From Pseudomonadota bacterium (GTDB lineage Bacteria > Pseudomonadota > Alphaproteobacteria > Azospirillales > Azospirillaceae), in NCBI GenBank assembly GCA_023411035.1, contig JAEYPE010000097.1:1-64000 (forward strand): a DNA stretch of 64,000 bases, given 5' to 3'. Within the stretch, counting starts at the first letter, position 1; each line of letters begins with the position of its first letter. A model generated the notes under the pieces. It saw only the letters and a list, made by a program, of their open reading frames with translations. It was not told where the DNA came from and searched no databases. The position numbers were made by a program, and so were the translations under genes. Below, piece by piece: positions 22,018-29,663 of the stretch.

Positions 22018-22461
22018 ATGACCCGCCGTTTTGCCGCCCGTTTTGCCGCCGCCACAGTCCTTCTGCTGCTGTCCGGTGTTGCGGCTTCAGCGAACGAGTT
22101 CGAGCGCGTCCGCCCCGTCACCAGCGACGCCACCCGCAAGGAATGCGGGGAATGCCACATGGCCTTTCAGCCCGGCCTGCTGCCGGCGGGAAGCTGGACC
22201 CGGATCATGGACGGGCTGGACGACCATTTCGGCGAGAAGGCCAGCCTGCCGCCCGGCCCGGCGGCGGAAATCCGCGCCTATCTGACCGGCAACGCCGCCG
22301 GGCGCGGCGATCCCGCCCTTCTGCGCATCACCGGGCAGCGCTGGTGGCTGCGCGAGCACCGCTTCCGCCCGGAGGTCTGGCTGCGCAAGGACGTGATGTC
22401 CAAGGCCAACTGCGAAGCCTGCCACCGCGACGCCGCCCTTGGGCTGTATGACGATGACTGA
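22018..22461 (+). CDS. dhc: Diheme cytochrome c (DHC family)
   Basis: 147 residues. Signal peptide 1-25 (cut after VAASA), heme motifs CGECH at 43-47 and CEACH at 132-136, plus WLREHRFRPEVW between them, typical of DHC. It is the probable electron donor to SHP in the periplasm. The start at 22018 is chosen because it begins the signal peptide; it follows the SHP stop by 11 bases. Confidence 0.88.
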   Translation: MTRRFAARFAAATVLLLLSGVAASANEFERVRPVTSDATRKECGECHMAFQPGLLPAGSWTRIMDGLDDHFGEKASLPPGPAAEIRAYLTGNAAGRGDPALLRITGQRWWLREHRFRPEVWLRKDVMSKANCEACHRDAALGLYDDD

Positions 22462-22545
22462 TCGGCGACGATGACTGATCGGCTGGCGGGACAAAGCGCT
22501 GCCGCAACGGTTCTCTTCGGGTGCGATCAGAGAGGGAGAGGCATC

Positions 22546-22752
22546 ATGGACAATGACACCTTCAACATGGGCATCCGCAAGTACCTGAAAGTCGTCGGCG
22601 TCACCTCGCAACGTGAGATCGAGCACGCGGTGACCGAAGCGCTGGAAGCCGGAAAGCTGAAGGGCAACGAGACGCTCCAGGCCCGCGTCGTCCTGACCAT
22701 CGACGGCATCGGCCTGACGCACGAGATCAAGGGCGAGATCGCGTTGGAGTAA
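22546..22752 (+). CDS. Conserved small protein, DUF6494 family
   Basis: 68 residues starting MDNDTFNMGIRKYLKVVGVT, ending with a beta-rich HEIKGEIALE. The gene has a strong ribosome-binding site (GAGGGAGAGG). It resembles the DUF6494 family of proteobacterial proteins; no function is known. It is separated from dhc by 84 bases and converges on the SDR gene. Confidence 0.75.
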   Translation: MDNDTFNMGIRKYLKVVGVTSQREIEHAVTEALEAGKLKGNETLQARVVLTIDGIGLTHEIKGEIALE

Positions 22753-22769
22753 AGGCGCGGGGTGATGGG

Positions 22770-23537
22770 TCACCCCATCACCAGCCCCCCATCCACATAC
22801 AGCACCTGTCCGGTCATGAAGCGGCTCCAGCCCGAGGCGAGGAACAGCACCGGGCCGGTCACGTCCTCCGGCGTGGCGATGCGGCGCAGCGGGGTCTGGG
22901 CGACGATGGCGTCCTTCACGTCCTCCTTCGTCGCCCGGCTGGCGTCGGTGGGGTAGACCAGCCCCGGCGCCACGCAATTGACGCGGATGCCCAGCGGCCC
23001 CAGTTCCGCCGCCAGATTGCGGCTGAAGCCGACCAGCGCCGCCTTGGCCGTGGTGTAGTCGTGATAGGGCACGGTGGGCCGGGCCACGAGGTCGGTCGCC
23101 ATGTTCACGATGCTGCCGCCGGGCCGCCGCCGCATCACCGGCAGCACCGCCCGGCAGACGTTGTAGGTGCCGAGCAGCGCCCCGTCCACCTGCCCCCGGT
23201 AGTCCGCCCAGTCGGTGTCCCAGAACAGCTTCCGCTTCTCCGGATCGAAGGCGTAGGGGCGGAAGGCGTTGTTCACCACCACGTCGATCCTGCCGAACTC
23301 CTCCGCGGTGCGCTCCACCATGCGGTGCACGGCGTCCGCGTCGGTGACGTCGGCCTGCACCGCCCAGGCGTCCCCGCCAGCTTCCCGGCAGGCCGCCGCC
23401 ACCGCCTCCGCCGCCTCCGCGTTGCGCAGGTAGTTGACGGCGACCGCCGCCCCCTCCGCCGCGAAGGCTTTGGCGATGGCGGCGCCGATGCCGCGGCTGG
23501 CGCCGGTGACGAGGACGGTCTTGTCGCGGAAATCCAT
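22770..23537 (-). CDS. Short-chain dehydrogenase, last gene of the TPP-riboswitch operon
   Basis: 255 residues, FabG-like Rossmann fold: TGASRGIG at 11-18, NNA in VVNNAF, YTTAK catalytic Tyr and Lys. At the usual catalytic Ser position (13 before the Tyr) I read Thr (NMAT), an oddity. As the third enzyme of the operon it could reduce an aldehyde made by the LuxC-like enzyme to an alcohol; this is inference. The gene follows the binding-protein gene by 17 bases. Confidence 0.88.
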   Translation of the reverse strand: MDFRDKTVLVTGASRGIGAAIAKAFAAEGAAVAVNYLRNAEAAEAVAAACREAGGDAWAVQADVTDADAVHRMVERTAEEFGRIDVVVNNAFRPYAFDPEKRKLFWDTDWADYRGQVDGALLGTYNVCRAVLPVMRRRPGGSIVNMATDLVARPTVPYHDYTTAKAALVGFSRNLAAELGPLGIRVNCVAPGLVYPTDASRATKEDVKDAIVAQTPLRRIATPEDVTGPVLFLASGWSRFMTGQVLYVDGGLVMG

Positions 23538-23554
23538 GGCGTGGTGCGCCTTCC

Positions 23555-24547
23555 TTACTCGGGGATCAGGTCGGACTGGACCAGCCTGGACATGTCGAGG
23601 TCCTTCGCGATCAGGCCAAGCTGCCTGAAGGTATCCGCCCCCTTCTGCATCAGCTCCGGATCGAAGTGGCCGAGGCCCTTGGCCTTCGTCGTCTCCGACA
23701 CGCTGGACTCGTTGCGCAGCTTGATGATGGCGAGGTTGGTGGCCTCGTCCCGCCCGTTGATGGCGCGGGTCACGGCGATGCGGGCCGCTTCCTCCGGCTG
23801 GGCGATCATCCAGGCGGCGCTGTCGCGGTAGGCGGCCAGGAAACGCTTCAGCACGTCCTTCTTCGTGCGATAGGTCTGCTCCGTCACCACGAAGATGTCG
23901 CTGGGCAGGTTCAGCGTGTCCTTCACCTCGATGACGTTGACGTCCTTCAGCCCCTTCTGCATCCCGACATGCAGGCCGGTGTCGGTCGCCGCGGTGGCAT
24001 CCACCTGACCCTGGATGACGGGGGCGAAGTTCAGCAGGCCGGTCACTTCGATGGTCACGTCGCTCTCGCTCAGCCCGACCTGATGCAGCAGCACCTGGAG
24101 GTTCTGGCGGGTACCGCTGGACAGGCTGTAGACGCCGATGCGCTTGCCCTTCAGGTCTTCGGGCTTCGTGATGTTGCGCTCCTTCGGCGACACCACGTTG
24201 AAGACGTTCTGCGGGTAGATGTTGTAGATGGCGACGAGATTCTCGCCCTTGTCCAGCGCGAGGTAGAAGGAGGCCGGATCGGTGAAGGCCACGTCGGCCT
24301 GACCGGTCAGCATGTTCTGGATGGCCGAACCGCCGCCGGTCCCCGGCACATAGCCGAGGTCGATCCCCCTGGCCTTGAAGAAGCCCTTGTCCGGCTCGGC
24401 CAGCAGGTTGGTGATCTCGCTGATCGGCTGGCTCCAGCCCGCGACGGTCACCTTGTCGAGCGCCAGAGCGGAGGAAGACACCGCGGGGGATGACAGCAGC
24501 ATGGCGGAAACGGCGGCGGCACCCAGGGTGCGCAGGAACCCGAACAT
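23555..24547 (-). CDS. ABC transporter substrate-binding protein (NMT1/THI5-like, ThiY type)
   Basis: 330 residues: signal peptide 1-29 (ending SSALA), then an NMT1/THI5-like periplasmic binding fold starting DKVTVAGWSQPISEI, with GTGGGSAIQNMLTGQADVAF as the usual ligand-loop region. This superfamily binds pyrimidine precursors of thiamin, sulfonates or nitrate. TPP-riboswitch control argues for a thiamin-related ligand here. It lies just after the permease gene. Confidence 0.88.
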   Translation of the reverse strand: MFGFLRTLGAAAVSAMLLSSPAVSSSALALDKVTVAGWSQPISEITNLLAEPDKGFFKARGIDLGYVPGTGGGSAIQNMLTGQADVAFTDPASFYLALDKGENLVAIYNIYPQNVFNVVSPKERNITKPEDLKGKRIGVYSLSSGTRQNLQVLLHQVGLSESDVTIEVTGLLNFAPVIQGQVDATAATDTGLHVGMQKGLKDVNVIEVKDTLNLPSDIFVVTEQTYRTKKDVLKRFLAAYRDSAAWMIAQPEEAARIAVTRAINGRDEATNLAIIKLRNESSVSETTKAKGLGHFDPELMQKGADTFRQLGLIAKDLDMSRLVQSDLIPE

Positions 24548-24554
24548 CGTGTGT

Positions 24555-25304
24555 TTATCCTTTCCACGGACGGCGCAGCAGCCAGCGTTCCAGCCCGGCG
24601 GCGGCCTGATAGACGATCATGCCCAGCACCGTGATGACGATGAACAGGGCGAACATCATGGTCGAATCCATCATCCCCTGCGCCGCGATGATCGAGGCGC
24701 CCAGCCCCTGCCGGCCCCCGATGAACTCGCCGACCACCGCGCCGACCAGCGCCAGCACCACGGCGACGCGCAGCCCCGCCAGGATCACCGGCAGGCCGGA
24801 GGGAATCTTCAGCCGCAGCAGGGTTTGCAGGCGCGTGGCCCGCAGCATCCGGAACAGCTCCCGCTTGTTGGGATCGACCTGCTGGAGCCCGGTCATGGTG
24901 TTTTCCAGCAGCGGGAAGAAGCAGATCAGCGCCGTGATGACGACGGTGGAGGTCATGCCGAAGCCGAACCAGACGATGAACAGCGGCCCCAGCGCCAGCT
25001 TCGGCACCACCTGGCTGGCGACGATGTAGGGGTAGAACAGGCGGCGCAGCACCGGGACCTCGGCCAGCAGTACCCCGGCCAGGAAGCCCACGGCGCAGCC
25101 GGCGGCGAGGCCCATCGCCATCTCCGCCGTGGTGACCCAGAGATGCGGCAGCAAATGGCCGCCAGCCAGCCCGTCCCACAGCGTGCGCAGCACGTCCGAC
25201 GGCAGCGGCACGATCAGCGCCGGCACGCCCGCCACCCGGCAATAGACCTCCCACCCTCCCAGAAACAGGACGAGCAGCAAAGCGGAGGCGAGGCGGATCA
25301 TCAT
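24555..25304 (-). CDS. ABC transporter permease (ThiX/SsuC-like)
   Basis: 249 residues, six hydrophobic segments and the EAA loop (RMLRATRLQTLLRLKIPSGLP) of binding-protein-dependent permeases. The start ATG at 25304 overlaps the ATPase stop (ATGA). Longer readings in this frame run through the ATPase gene and are not real. Homologous to the ThiX/SsuC/TauC class; substrate inferred from the riboswitch. Confidence 0.92.
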   Translation of the reverse strand: MMIRLASALLLVLFLGGWEVYCRVAGVPALIVPLPSDVLRTLWDGLAGGHLLPHLWVTTAEMAMGLAAGCAVGFLAGVLLAEVPVLRRLFYPYIVASQVVPKLALGPLFIVWFGFGMTSTVVITALICFFPLLENTMTGLQQVDPNKRELFRMLRATRLQTLLRLKIPSGLPVILAGLRVAVVLALVGAVVGEFIGGRQGLGASIIAAQGMMDSTMMFALFIVITVLGMIVYQAAAGLERWLLRRPWKG

Positions 25305-26071
25305 GACGCGCGCTCCAGCGCCACGCTCCCGGCATTGCCGTCCATGGCGCGGCGAAGTTCCAGGCACAGGGCGTTGAAGCGGGGGCTGTAGCGCACGTCG
25401 CGCCCGCGCGGGCGGGCCAGCGGCACCGGCATGGCGTGGCGCAGCCGTCCACCCTCCATCACCGCCACCCGGTCGGCCAGATAGACCGCCTCTGCGATGT
25501 CGTGGGTGACGAACAGCACGGTGGTGCGGTGCCGGGCGCAGAGCTTCAAGAGATCGTCCTGCAACTCCTCCCGCGTGATGGCGTCGAGCGCGGCGAAGGG
25601 TTCGTCGAGCAGAAGCAGCGGCGGTTCGGTAACCAGCGCGCGGGCCAGCGCCACCCGGCTCTGCTGCCCACCCGACAATTCGCCGGGATAGCGCCCTTCG
25701 AGTCCGGACAGCCCCACGAGGTCCAGCAATTCCTCCGCCTTGCGGCGGTCCGCCGGTTGCGGGCGGCGCTTCAGCGAGACGGGAAGCAGCAGATTGTCGA
25801 GCACCGTCCGCCATTCCAGCAGGGTCGGCGCCTGGAACACGAATCCCACTTGCGCGCCCGGCCCGCGCACCGGCTGCCCCTGGATGCGGGCGGTGCCGGT
25901 GGTGGGAGAGAGCAGACCGGCGACCAGCTTCAGCAAGGTCGTCTTGCCGCAGCCGCTGCGCCCGACCAGCGCGTGGAACTCGCCTTCCCCGATGGTCCAG
26001 TCGATGCGGTCCAGGATGGTGCCGCCGCGCGGAACGCCGTAGCCGGCCTGTTCGATGGTGACGAAGGACAT
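25301..26071 (-). CDS. ABC transporter ATP-binding protein (ThiZ/SsuB-like)
   Basis: 256 residues from the ATG at 26071 (MSFVTIEQAGYG). Walker A GRSGCGKTT, Q-loop FVFQ, signature LSGGQQSR, Walker B LLLLDEP and H-loop VTHDIAEA are all present. Importer ATPase of the nitrate/sulfonate/thiamin-precursor class. It follows the LuxC-like gene by ten bases. Confidence 0.93.
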   Translation of the reverse strand: MSFVTIEQAGYGVPRGGTILDRIDWTIGEGEFHALVGRSGCGKTTLLKLVAGLLSPTTGTARIQGQPVRGPGAQVGFVFQAPTLLEWRTVLDNLLLPVSLKRRPQPADRRKAEELLDLVGLSGLEGRYPGELSGGQQSRVALARALVTEPPLLLLDEPFAALDAITREELQDDLLKLCARHRTTVLFVTHDIAEAVYLADRVAVMEGGRLRHAMPVPLARPRGRDVRYSPRFNALCLELRRAMDGNAGSVALERAS

Positions 26072-26081
26072 GGCCGGCGCC

Positions 26082-27545
26082 TCAATCCGTGTAGGGGGCG
26101 AAGGCTTCCGCCGCCCGTTCCGCCGAGCCTTCAATCTCGGTCATGGTCACGAGGTCCAGAAGGTTGAACCGCCCGTCATGGTGCCAGCCCGCCTCCGGCG
26201 CGGTCATGCGCCCCAGCGCGCAGAGGCGCGTCACCCCCACCGCGCCCAATGTACCGGCCAAAGCGAACAGCTCCTCCGGCGATGCGGCGATGCCCACGGT
26301 CTGGAGGAAGGCACGGTAGGGCGCCAGCCCCGGCACCGTGTCGGCCAGCCGGTCCACCGCCACCACCGTGACCGTGCGGTTCAGCCCGCAAGGACACAGT
26401 CCGTCCGCCGCGTCCGTATAAGCGACGGCCCAGCTTCCGGCGGGATCGCCCAACAGGGCGCGGCTGGGATCGGCAAAGCCCTTCGTCTCCTCCGCGTTGC
26501 GCCATGCGGCGACGCTGCCCGCCTCGCCCATCGACAGGGGGCGGCGCGGAAACTTGCTGCCGATGGCGTCCAGTTCGTGCGCCAGATAGCCGGCGAATTC
26601 CCGCGGGGACACCCGCCCGCCGCGCTCCACGAAGAAGGTCTGGGGGGAGTAGCAGCCCTGCTGGTCGTAACGCGCCACGTCGTAGGCCGCCTGCCGCGCC
26701 ACCGTCCCCGCCTTCCCGGCGTCGAGCGCGGAGCGGGCGACCATGCCGAAGCTGATCTTGTGCCCATAGGGCAGGAAGCGCGCCGTGACCGGCACCCGCG
26801 CCCGGATGGCCTCCAGCGCGTCGTTGCCGCCATAGGCGACCACCGTGTCGGCGCGGCTCAGCCACGCCCGCTCCGTCGCCTCGTCGCCGCCCTTCCACCA
26901 GACGATGGCGATGCAGTCGGCCAGATCCGGGTCGATCTCCGCCAGGATCTGCGCGAACCAGCCGGCGAACAGCGGCTCCGCGCTCGGCAGCTTGCCGACC
27001 GTGCCGGCCTTCACCAGCAGGCCGGAAATCATGCTCCACAGCGGCAGGCCCGGCACGTTCCCCGCCCAGACATGCAGCAGAAGCTCCGGCCCGAAGGCGC
27101 GGGCGAAGCCGCCTTTGGGCACGGGCTGGAAATCGTCCAGCATCGCCGGGTTGGCGAAATCCTCCGCGATGAATTTCCGCAACTCCGGCCCGCGGAAGGT
27201 CTTCAGGTAGCCGGTCAGCCCCAGCCGCACCATCTCCGCGTCGTAGCCGGTGACCAGCGGCAGCAGCCGTTCCGCCTTCCGCCGCCACGGGTCGTCGCGG
27301 TCGAGCAGCCTGGCGACGGCGCGGTCGACGGTGGCGGCGATCTCCGCGACCGTCCGGCTTTTCAGGCAGGTCCGCGCGTTGGTCCGCACGCGCGTTGCAA
27401 GTTCGGCGATCTGCGCCTCGGTCAGCACCGGGACCGCCACGTCGAGCGCATCGGCTCCGCGCCGGAAGGTCAGCGTCCGCCACTCCACCGCGTCGGCGGA
27501 CAGCCCCGGCAGATGCCCCGCCCGCTCCATCACGGCCATGGTCAT
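26082..27545 (-). CDS. LuxC-like acyl reductase (acyl-CoA reductase family)
   Basis: 487 residues, aldehyde-dehydrogenase-like fold of the LuxC family, which reduces an activated acyl group to an aldehyde with NADPH. The catalytic-Cys motif DQQGCYSPQ places the nucleophile at Cys298; the cofactor region is around VWAGNVPGLPLWSM (159-172). The start overlaps the LuxE-like stop by ATGA, showing coupled translation. There is no luciferase (luxAB) nearby, so bioluminescence is unlikely. With the upstream LuxE-like ligase it could reduce a free carboxylic acid. Confidence 0.9.
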   Translation of the reverse strand: MTMAVMERAGHLPGLSADAVEWRTLTFRRGADALDVAVPVLTEAQIAELATRVRTNARTCLKSRTVAEIAATVDRAVARLLDRDDPWRRKAERLLPLVTGYDAEMVRLGLTGYLKTFRGPELRKFIAEDFANPAMLDDFQPVPKGGFARAFGPELLLHVWAGNVPGLPLWSMISGLLVKAGTVGKLPSAEPLFAGWFAQILAEIDPDLADCIAIVWWKGGDEATERAWLSRADTVVAYGGNDALEAIRARVPVTARFLPYGHKISFGMVARSALDAGKAGTVARQAAYDVARYDQQGCYSPQTFFVERGGRVSPREFAGYLAHELDAIGSKFPRRPLSMGEAGSVAAWRNAEETKGFADPSRALLGDPAGSWAVAYTDAADGLCPCGLNRTVTVVAVDRLADTVPGLAPYRAFLQTVGIAASPEELFALAGTLGAVGVTRLCALGRMTAPEAGWHHDGRFNLLDLVTMTEIEGSAERAAEAFAPYTD

Positions 27546-28621
27546 GGAGCCCGCGCCGCTTTGAGGAAGTCCTCGACCGCCATGGAGCAGCCCTTGGCGT
27601 CCGCCCCGTCGGCCCGGCCCAGAAGCTGGAAGCCGCCCTCCACCTCCACGCCCGCATCCTCCGTCAGGATGGCGGAGGCGCAGTTGAAATGGGCCAAGTC
27701 ATGGTGCACCAGAACGCCGACGCTGCCGCGCGGCACCTCCTGTCCGGTCAGCGGGTTGACGACCCGGCTGCGTATCCAATGCGGGCCGGACTTCACCGAC
27801 GGGCACGCCTCGTTGCCGTCGTCGTAGAATTGGGTGCTCAGCTCCGTCATGCCGTACATGTTGATGCACAAGCGGCGCGGCACGCCGAAGGTGGCGGACA
27901 GGCGCCCGTAGAACTCCTCCGCCGCCATCTCCCGCGACTGGCCCTTGAAGCCGCCGGTGTCGAGGATGCGGCTGCCCGCCGGCAGGGCGAAGCGCCGCCC
28001 CCGCTCCGCCAGCGCGTCCATCAGATGCACGACGCTGAAGCTCGCCCCCAGCAGGGCGTAGGGTTCGCCGCTCCGCTCCGCGTGGGACAGGTCCGCGATG
28101 GCCCCGTCCACGTCCAGCCCGGCGTCGGAGATGAGATACCGGCTGTCCGCCGTCCCGAATTCGCTCCGCGCCAGCGCCAGATAATGGGCGAGCGAGGAGT
28201 TGGGCATCGCCTGCTCCGTCGGGAACAGGATGCCCATGCGCAGCCGCTCATGTTCCCCCATAAAGCGGCGGCGGAAATTGACGGTCATTGAGCGGTCGTA
28301 GACCGCCAGCGTGGGATGGTGGCTCTTGCCCCGCACCCCCTTGGTGGTGCCGCTGGTCATGAAGACATGCGGGCACTCCTCCGGCGGGCGGCAGCTCAGC
28401 GTCAGGTCCTTGAAGGCACTGATCGGCACGGCGGGCACGTCGCGCCAGTTCCTGACCGTTCGCAGGGTCCGCGCGCGCTGGGTGGCGAAGCGGCGGTAGG
28501 GGGCGTTGTTCTCGAACTGGTGGGCGAAGACGGCCAGCGCCATGCGGTTGAACGCCTCCTCGTCCGCGTCACCGGCGGCGATGAAGGCCAGCAGTTCTTC
28601 GACGAGTCGGGCTTCGGTCAC
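27542..28621 (-). CDS. LuxE-like acyl-protein synthetase, first gene of the TPP-riboswitch operon
   Basis: ANL-type ligase related to LuxE/PaaK: phosphate-loop TSGTTKG, a GYSE-like aromatic motif region (MYGMTELSTQFYD) and the C-terminal RADGADAKGCS. The Cys 15 residues from the C-terminus matches the site LuxE uses to hold the acyl group before passing it to LuxC. Expected reaction: acid + ATP to acyl-AMP, then acyl-S-enzyme. Start uncertain: GTG at 28621 (AAAGG upstream; 359 residues) or TTG at 28651. The TPP riboswitch lies 95-200 bases upstream. Confidence 0.88.
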   Translation of the reverse strand: MTEARLVEELLAFIAAGDADEEAFNRMALAVFAHQFENNAPYRRFATQRARTLRTVRNWRDVPAVPISAFKDLTLSCRPPEECPHVFMTSGTTKGVRGKSHHPTLAVYDRSMTVNFRRRFMGEHERLRMGILFPTEQAMPNSSLAHYLALARSEFGTADSRYLISDAGLDVDGAIADLSHAERSGEPYALLGASFSVVHLMDALAERGRRFALPAGSRILDTGGFKGQSREMAAEEFYGRLSATFGVPRRLCINMYGMTELSTQFYDDGNEACPSVKSGPHWIRSRVVNPLTGQEVPRGSVGVLVHHDLAHFNCASAILTEDAGVEVEGGFQLLGRADGADAKGCSMAVEDFLKAARAP

Positions 28622-28665
28622 GTCCGGACACACCTTTCGCGGCACAAACAATCAGTTTGCCGGAC
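28622..28665 (-). promoter_or_regulatory. Possible riboswitch expression platform before the LuxE-like gene
   Basis: In the sense of the gene, GTCCGG (28665-28660) can pair with CCGGAC (28627-28622), which directly precedes the GTG start. The enclosed segment holds a smaller hairpin and the AAAGG ribosome-binding site. This suggests translational control, but no alternative pairing with the riboswitch was worked out. Confidence 0.35.
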
Positions 28666-28714
28666 CATCGGTGTCTGGATGGAGTGGGGGTGCGGAAACC
28701 GCCCTTAAGTCCCG

Positions 28715-28820
28715 TCCCTACGCCGGCATGACCCGGATCAGGTTCGATGGGTCACCGCGTTGTCCGGGCGGAAGCGCCGGACGGGCGGAGTCTCAGCCTC
28801 CTAGCGAGGCCCCCCAGGGA
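28715..28820 (-). promoter_or_regulatory. TPP riboswitch (THI element)
   Basis: Minus-strand sequence contains the universally conserved thiamin-pyrophosphate aptamer blocks: P1 TCCCT...AGGGA, GGCTGAGA, ACCC, GAACCTGATC, and GGGTCATGCCGGCGTAGGGA. A G/C-rich P3 helix (GTCCGGCGC / CGCCCGGAC region) lies in the usual variable place. It sits in the leader of the LuxE-like operon, so expression should fall when TPP is abundant. Confidence 0.95.
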
Positions 28821-28829
28821 ACGTTTCGC

Positions 28830-28858
28830 AGGCTAAGGGACCAGCCCCCGCCCGTCAA
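28830..28858 (-). promoter_or_regulatory. Sigma-70 promoter of the riboswitch operon
   Basis: Minus-strand TTGACG, exactly 17 bases, TAGCCT. Transcription would start near 28823, directly before the first riboswitch helix at 28820, an ideal placement. Confidence 0.7.
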
Positions 28859-28970
28859 GGACGACGGTCCTCTCTGCTTCCGGCGCTCTCTTCCTTGCAA
28901 TGGACCGCGGCGCGGATTGCACCAACATGTTCCCTGATGGCACGCTGACGGCAAGCGGGGAGGACGTCCC

Positions 28971-29648
28971 GTGAAGGACATGACCGACGAGCATTACGCG
29001 ACCCTGCGCCGCCACATGGCGGAGGTGATCGCCATCCAGGCCGAACTGGCATCCGAAGAGATCGGCAAGACGGCGCTGGACGGGCGCGTCATGGCGGCGA
29101 TGCGGAAGGTGCCCCGCCACCGCTTCGTGCCGGAGCAACTCGCCCCCTATGCCTACCACAACATGCCGCTGCCCATCGGCTTCGACAAAACCATCTCCCA
29201 GCCCTTTCTGGTGGCGCTGATGACCGACCTGCTGAATCTGAAGGGCGGGGAGACGGTGCTGGAGATCGGGACGGGCCTCGGCTATCAGGCGGCGGTGCTG
29301 GCCGAACTGGTGCATCGCCTGTGGAGCGTGGAGGTGGTGGAGGAATTCGCCGCCGCCGCCGACGTGCGGCTGCGCGAACTCGGCTATGTCAACGTCGGCA
29401 TCCGGACGGGCGACGGATCGCGCGGCTGGAAGGAGCACGCGCCCTTCGACCGCATCATGGTCACCGCCGCCGCCGACCGCATCCCGCCCGCCCTGGCCGA
29501 ACAGTTGAAGCCCGGCGGACGGATGGTCCTGCCGCTCGGCCCGCCCGCCGCGCAGATGTTGACGGTGGTGGACAAGACCGGGGACGGCCGGCTGCTGATG
29601 CGGGCGATCCTGACCGTTCGCTTCACCCGGCTCGAAACGGAGGCGTGA
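28971..29648 (+). CDS. pcm: Protein-L-isoaspartate O-methyltransferase
   Basis: 225 residues, SAM-dependent repair methyltransferase for isoaspartyl residues. The PCMT motifs are visible: VPRHRFVPE, isoaspartate-binding ISQPFLVALM, and SAM motif I VLEIGTGLGYQAAVL. The GTG at 28971 is preferred (GGGGAGGA about seven bases upstream); an ATG nine bases later is possible. It is divergent from the riboswitch operon and converges on the M20 gene. Confidence 0.93.
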   Translation: MKDMTDEHYATLRRHMAEVIAIQAELASEEIGKTALDGRVMAAMRKVPRHRFVPEQLAPYAYHNMPLPIGFDKTISQPFLVALMTDLLNLKGGETVLEIGTGLGYQAAVLAELVHRLWSVEVVEEFAAAADVRLRELGYVNVGIRTGDGSRGWKEHAPFDRIMVTAAADRIPPALAEQLKPGGRMVLPLGPPAAQMLTVVDKTGDGRLLMRAILTVRFTRLETEA

Positions 29649-29663
29649 GCGGCGTTTTCCCGC

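Noticed and set aside
26082..28621. Bioluminescence operon
   Set aside because: LuxC- and LuxE-like genes are present but there is no luxA/luxB, and control is by a TPP riboswitch.
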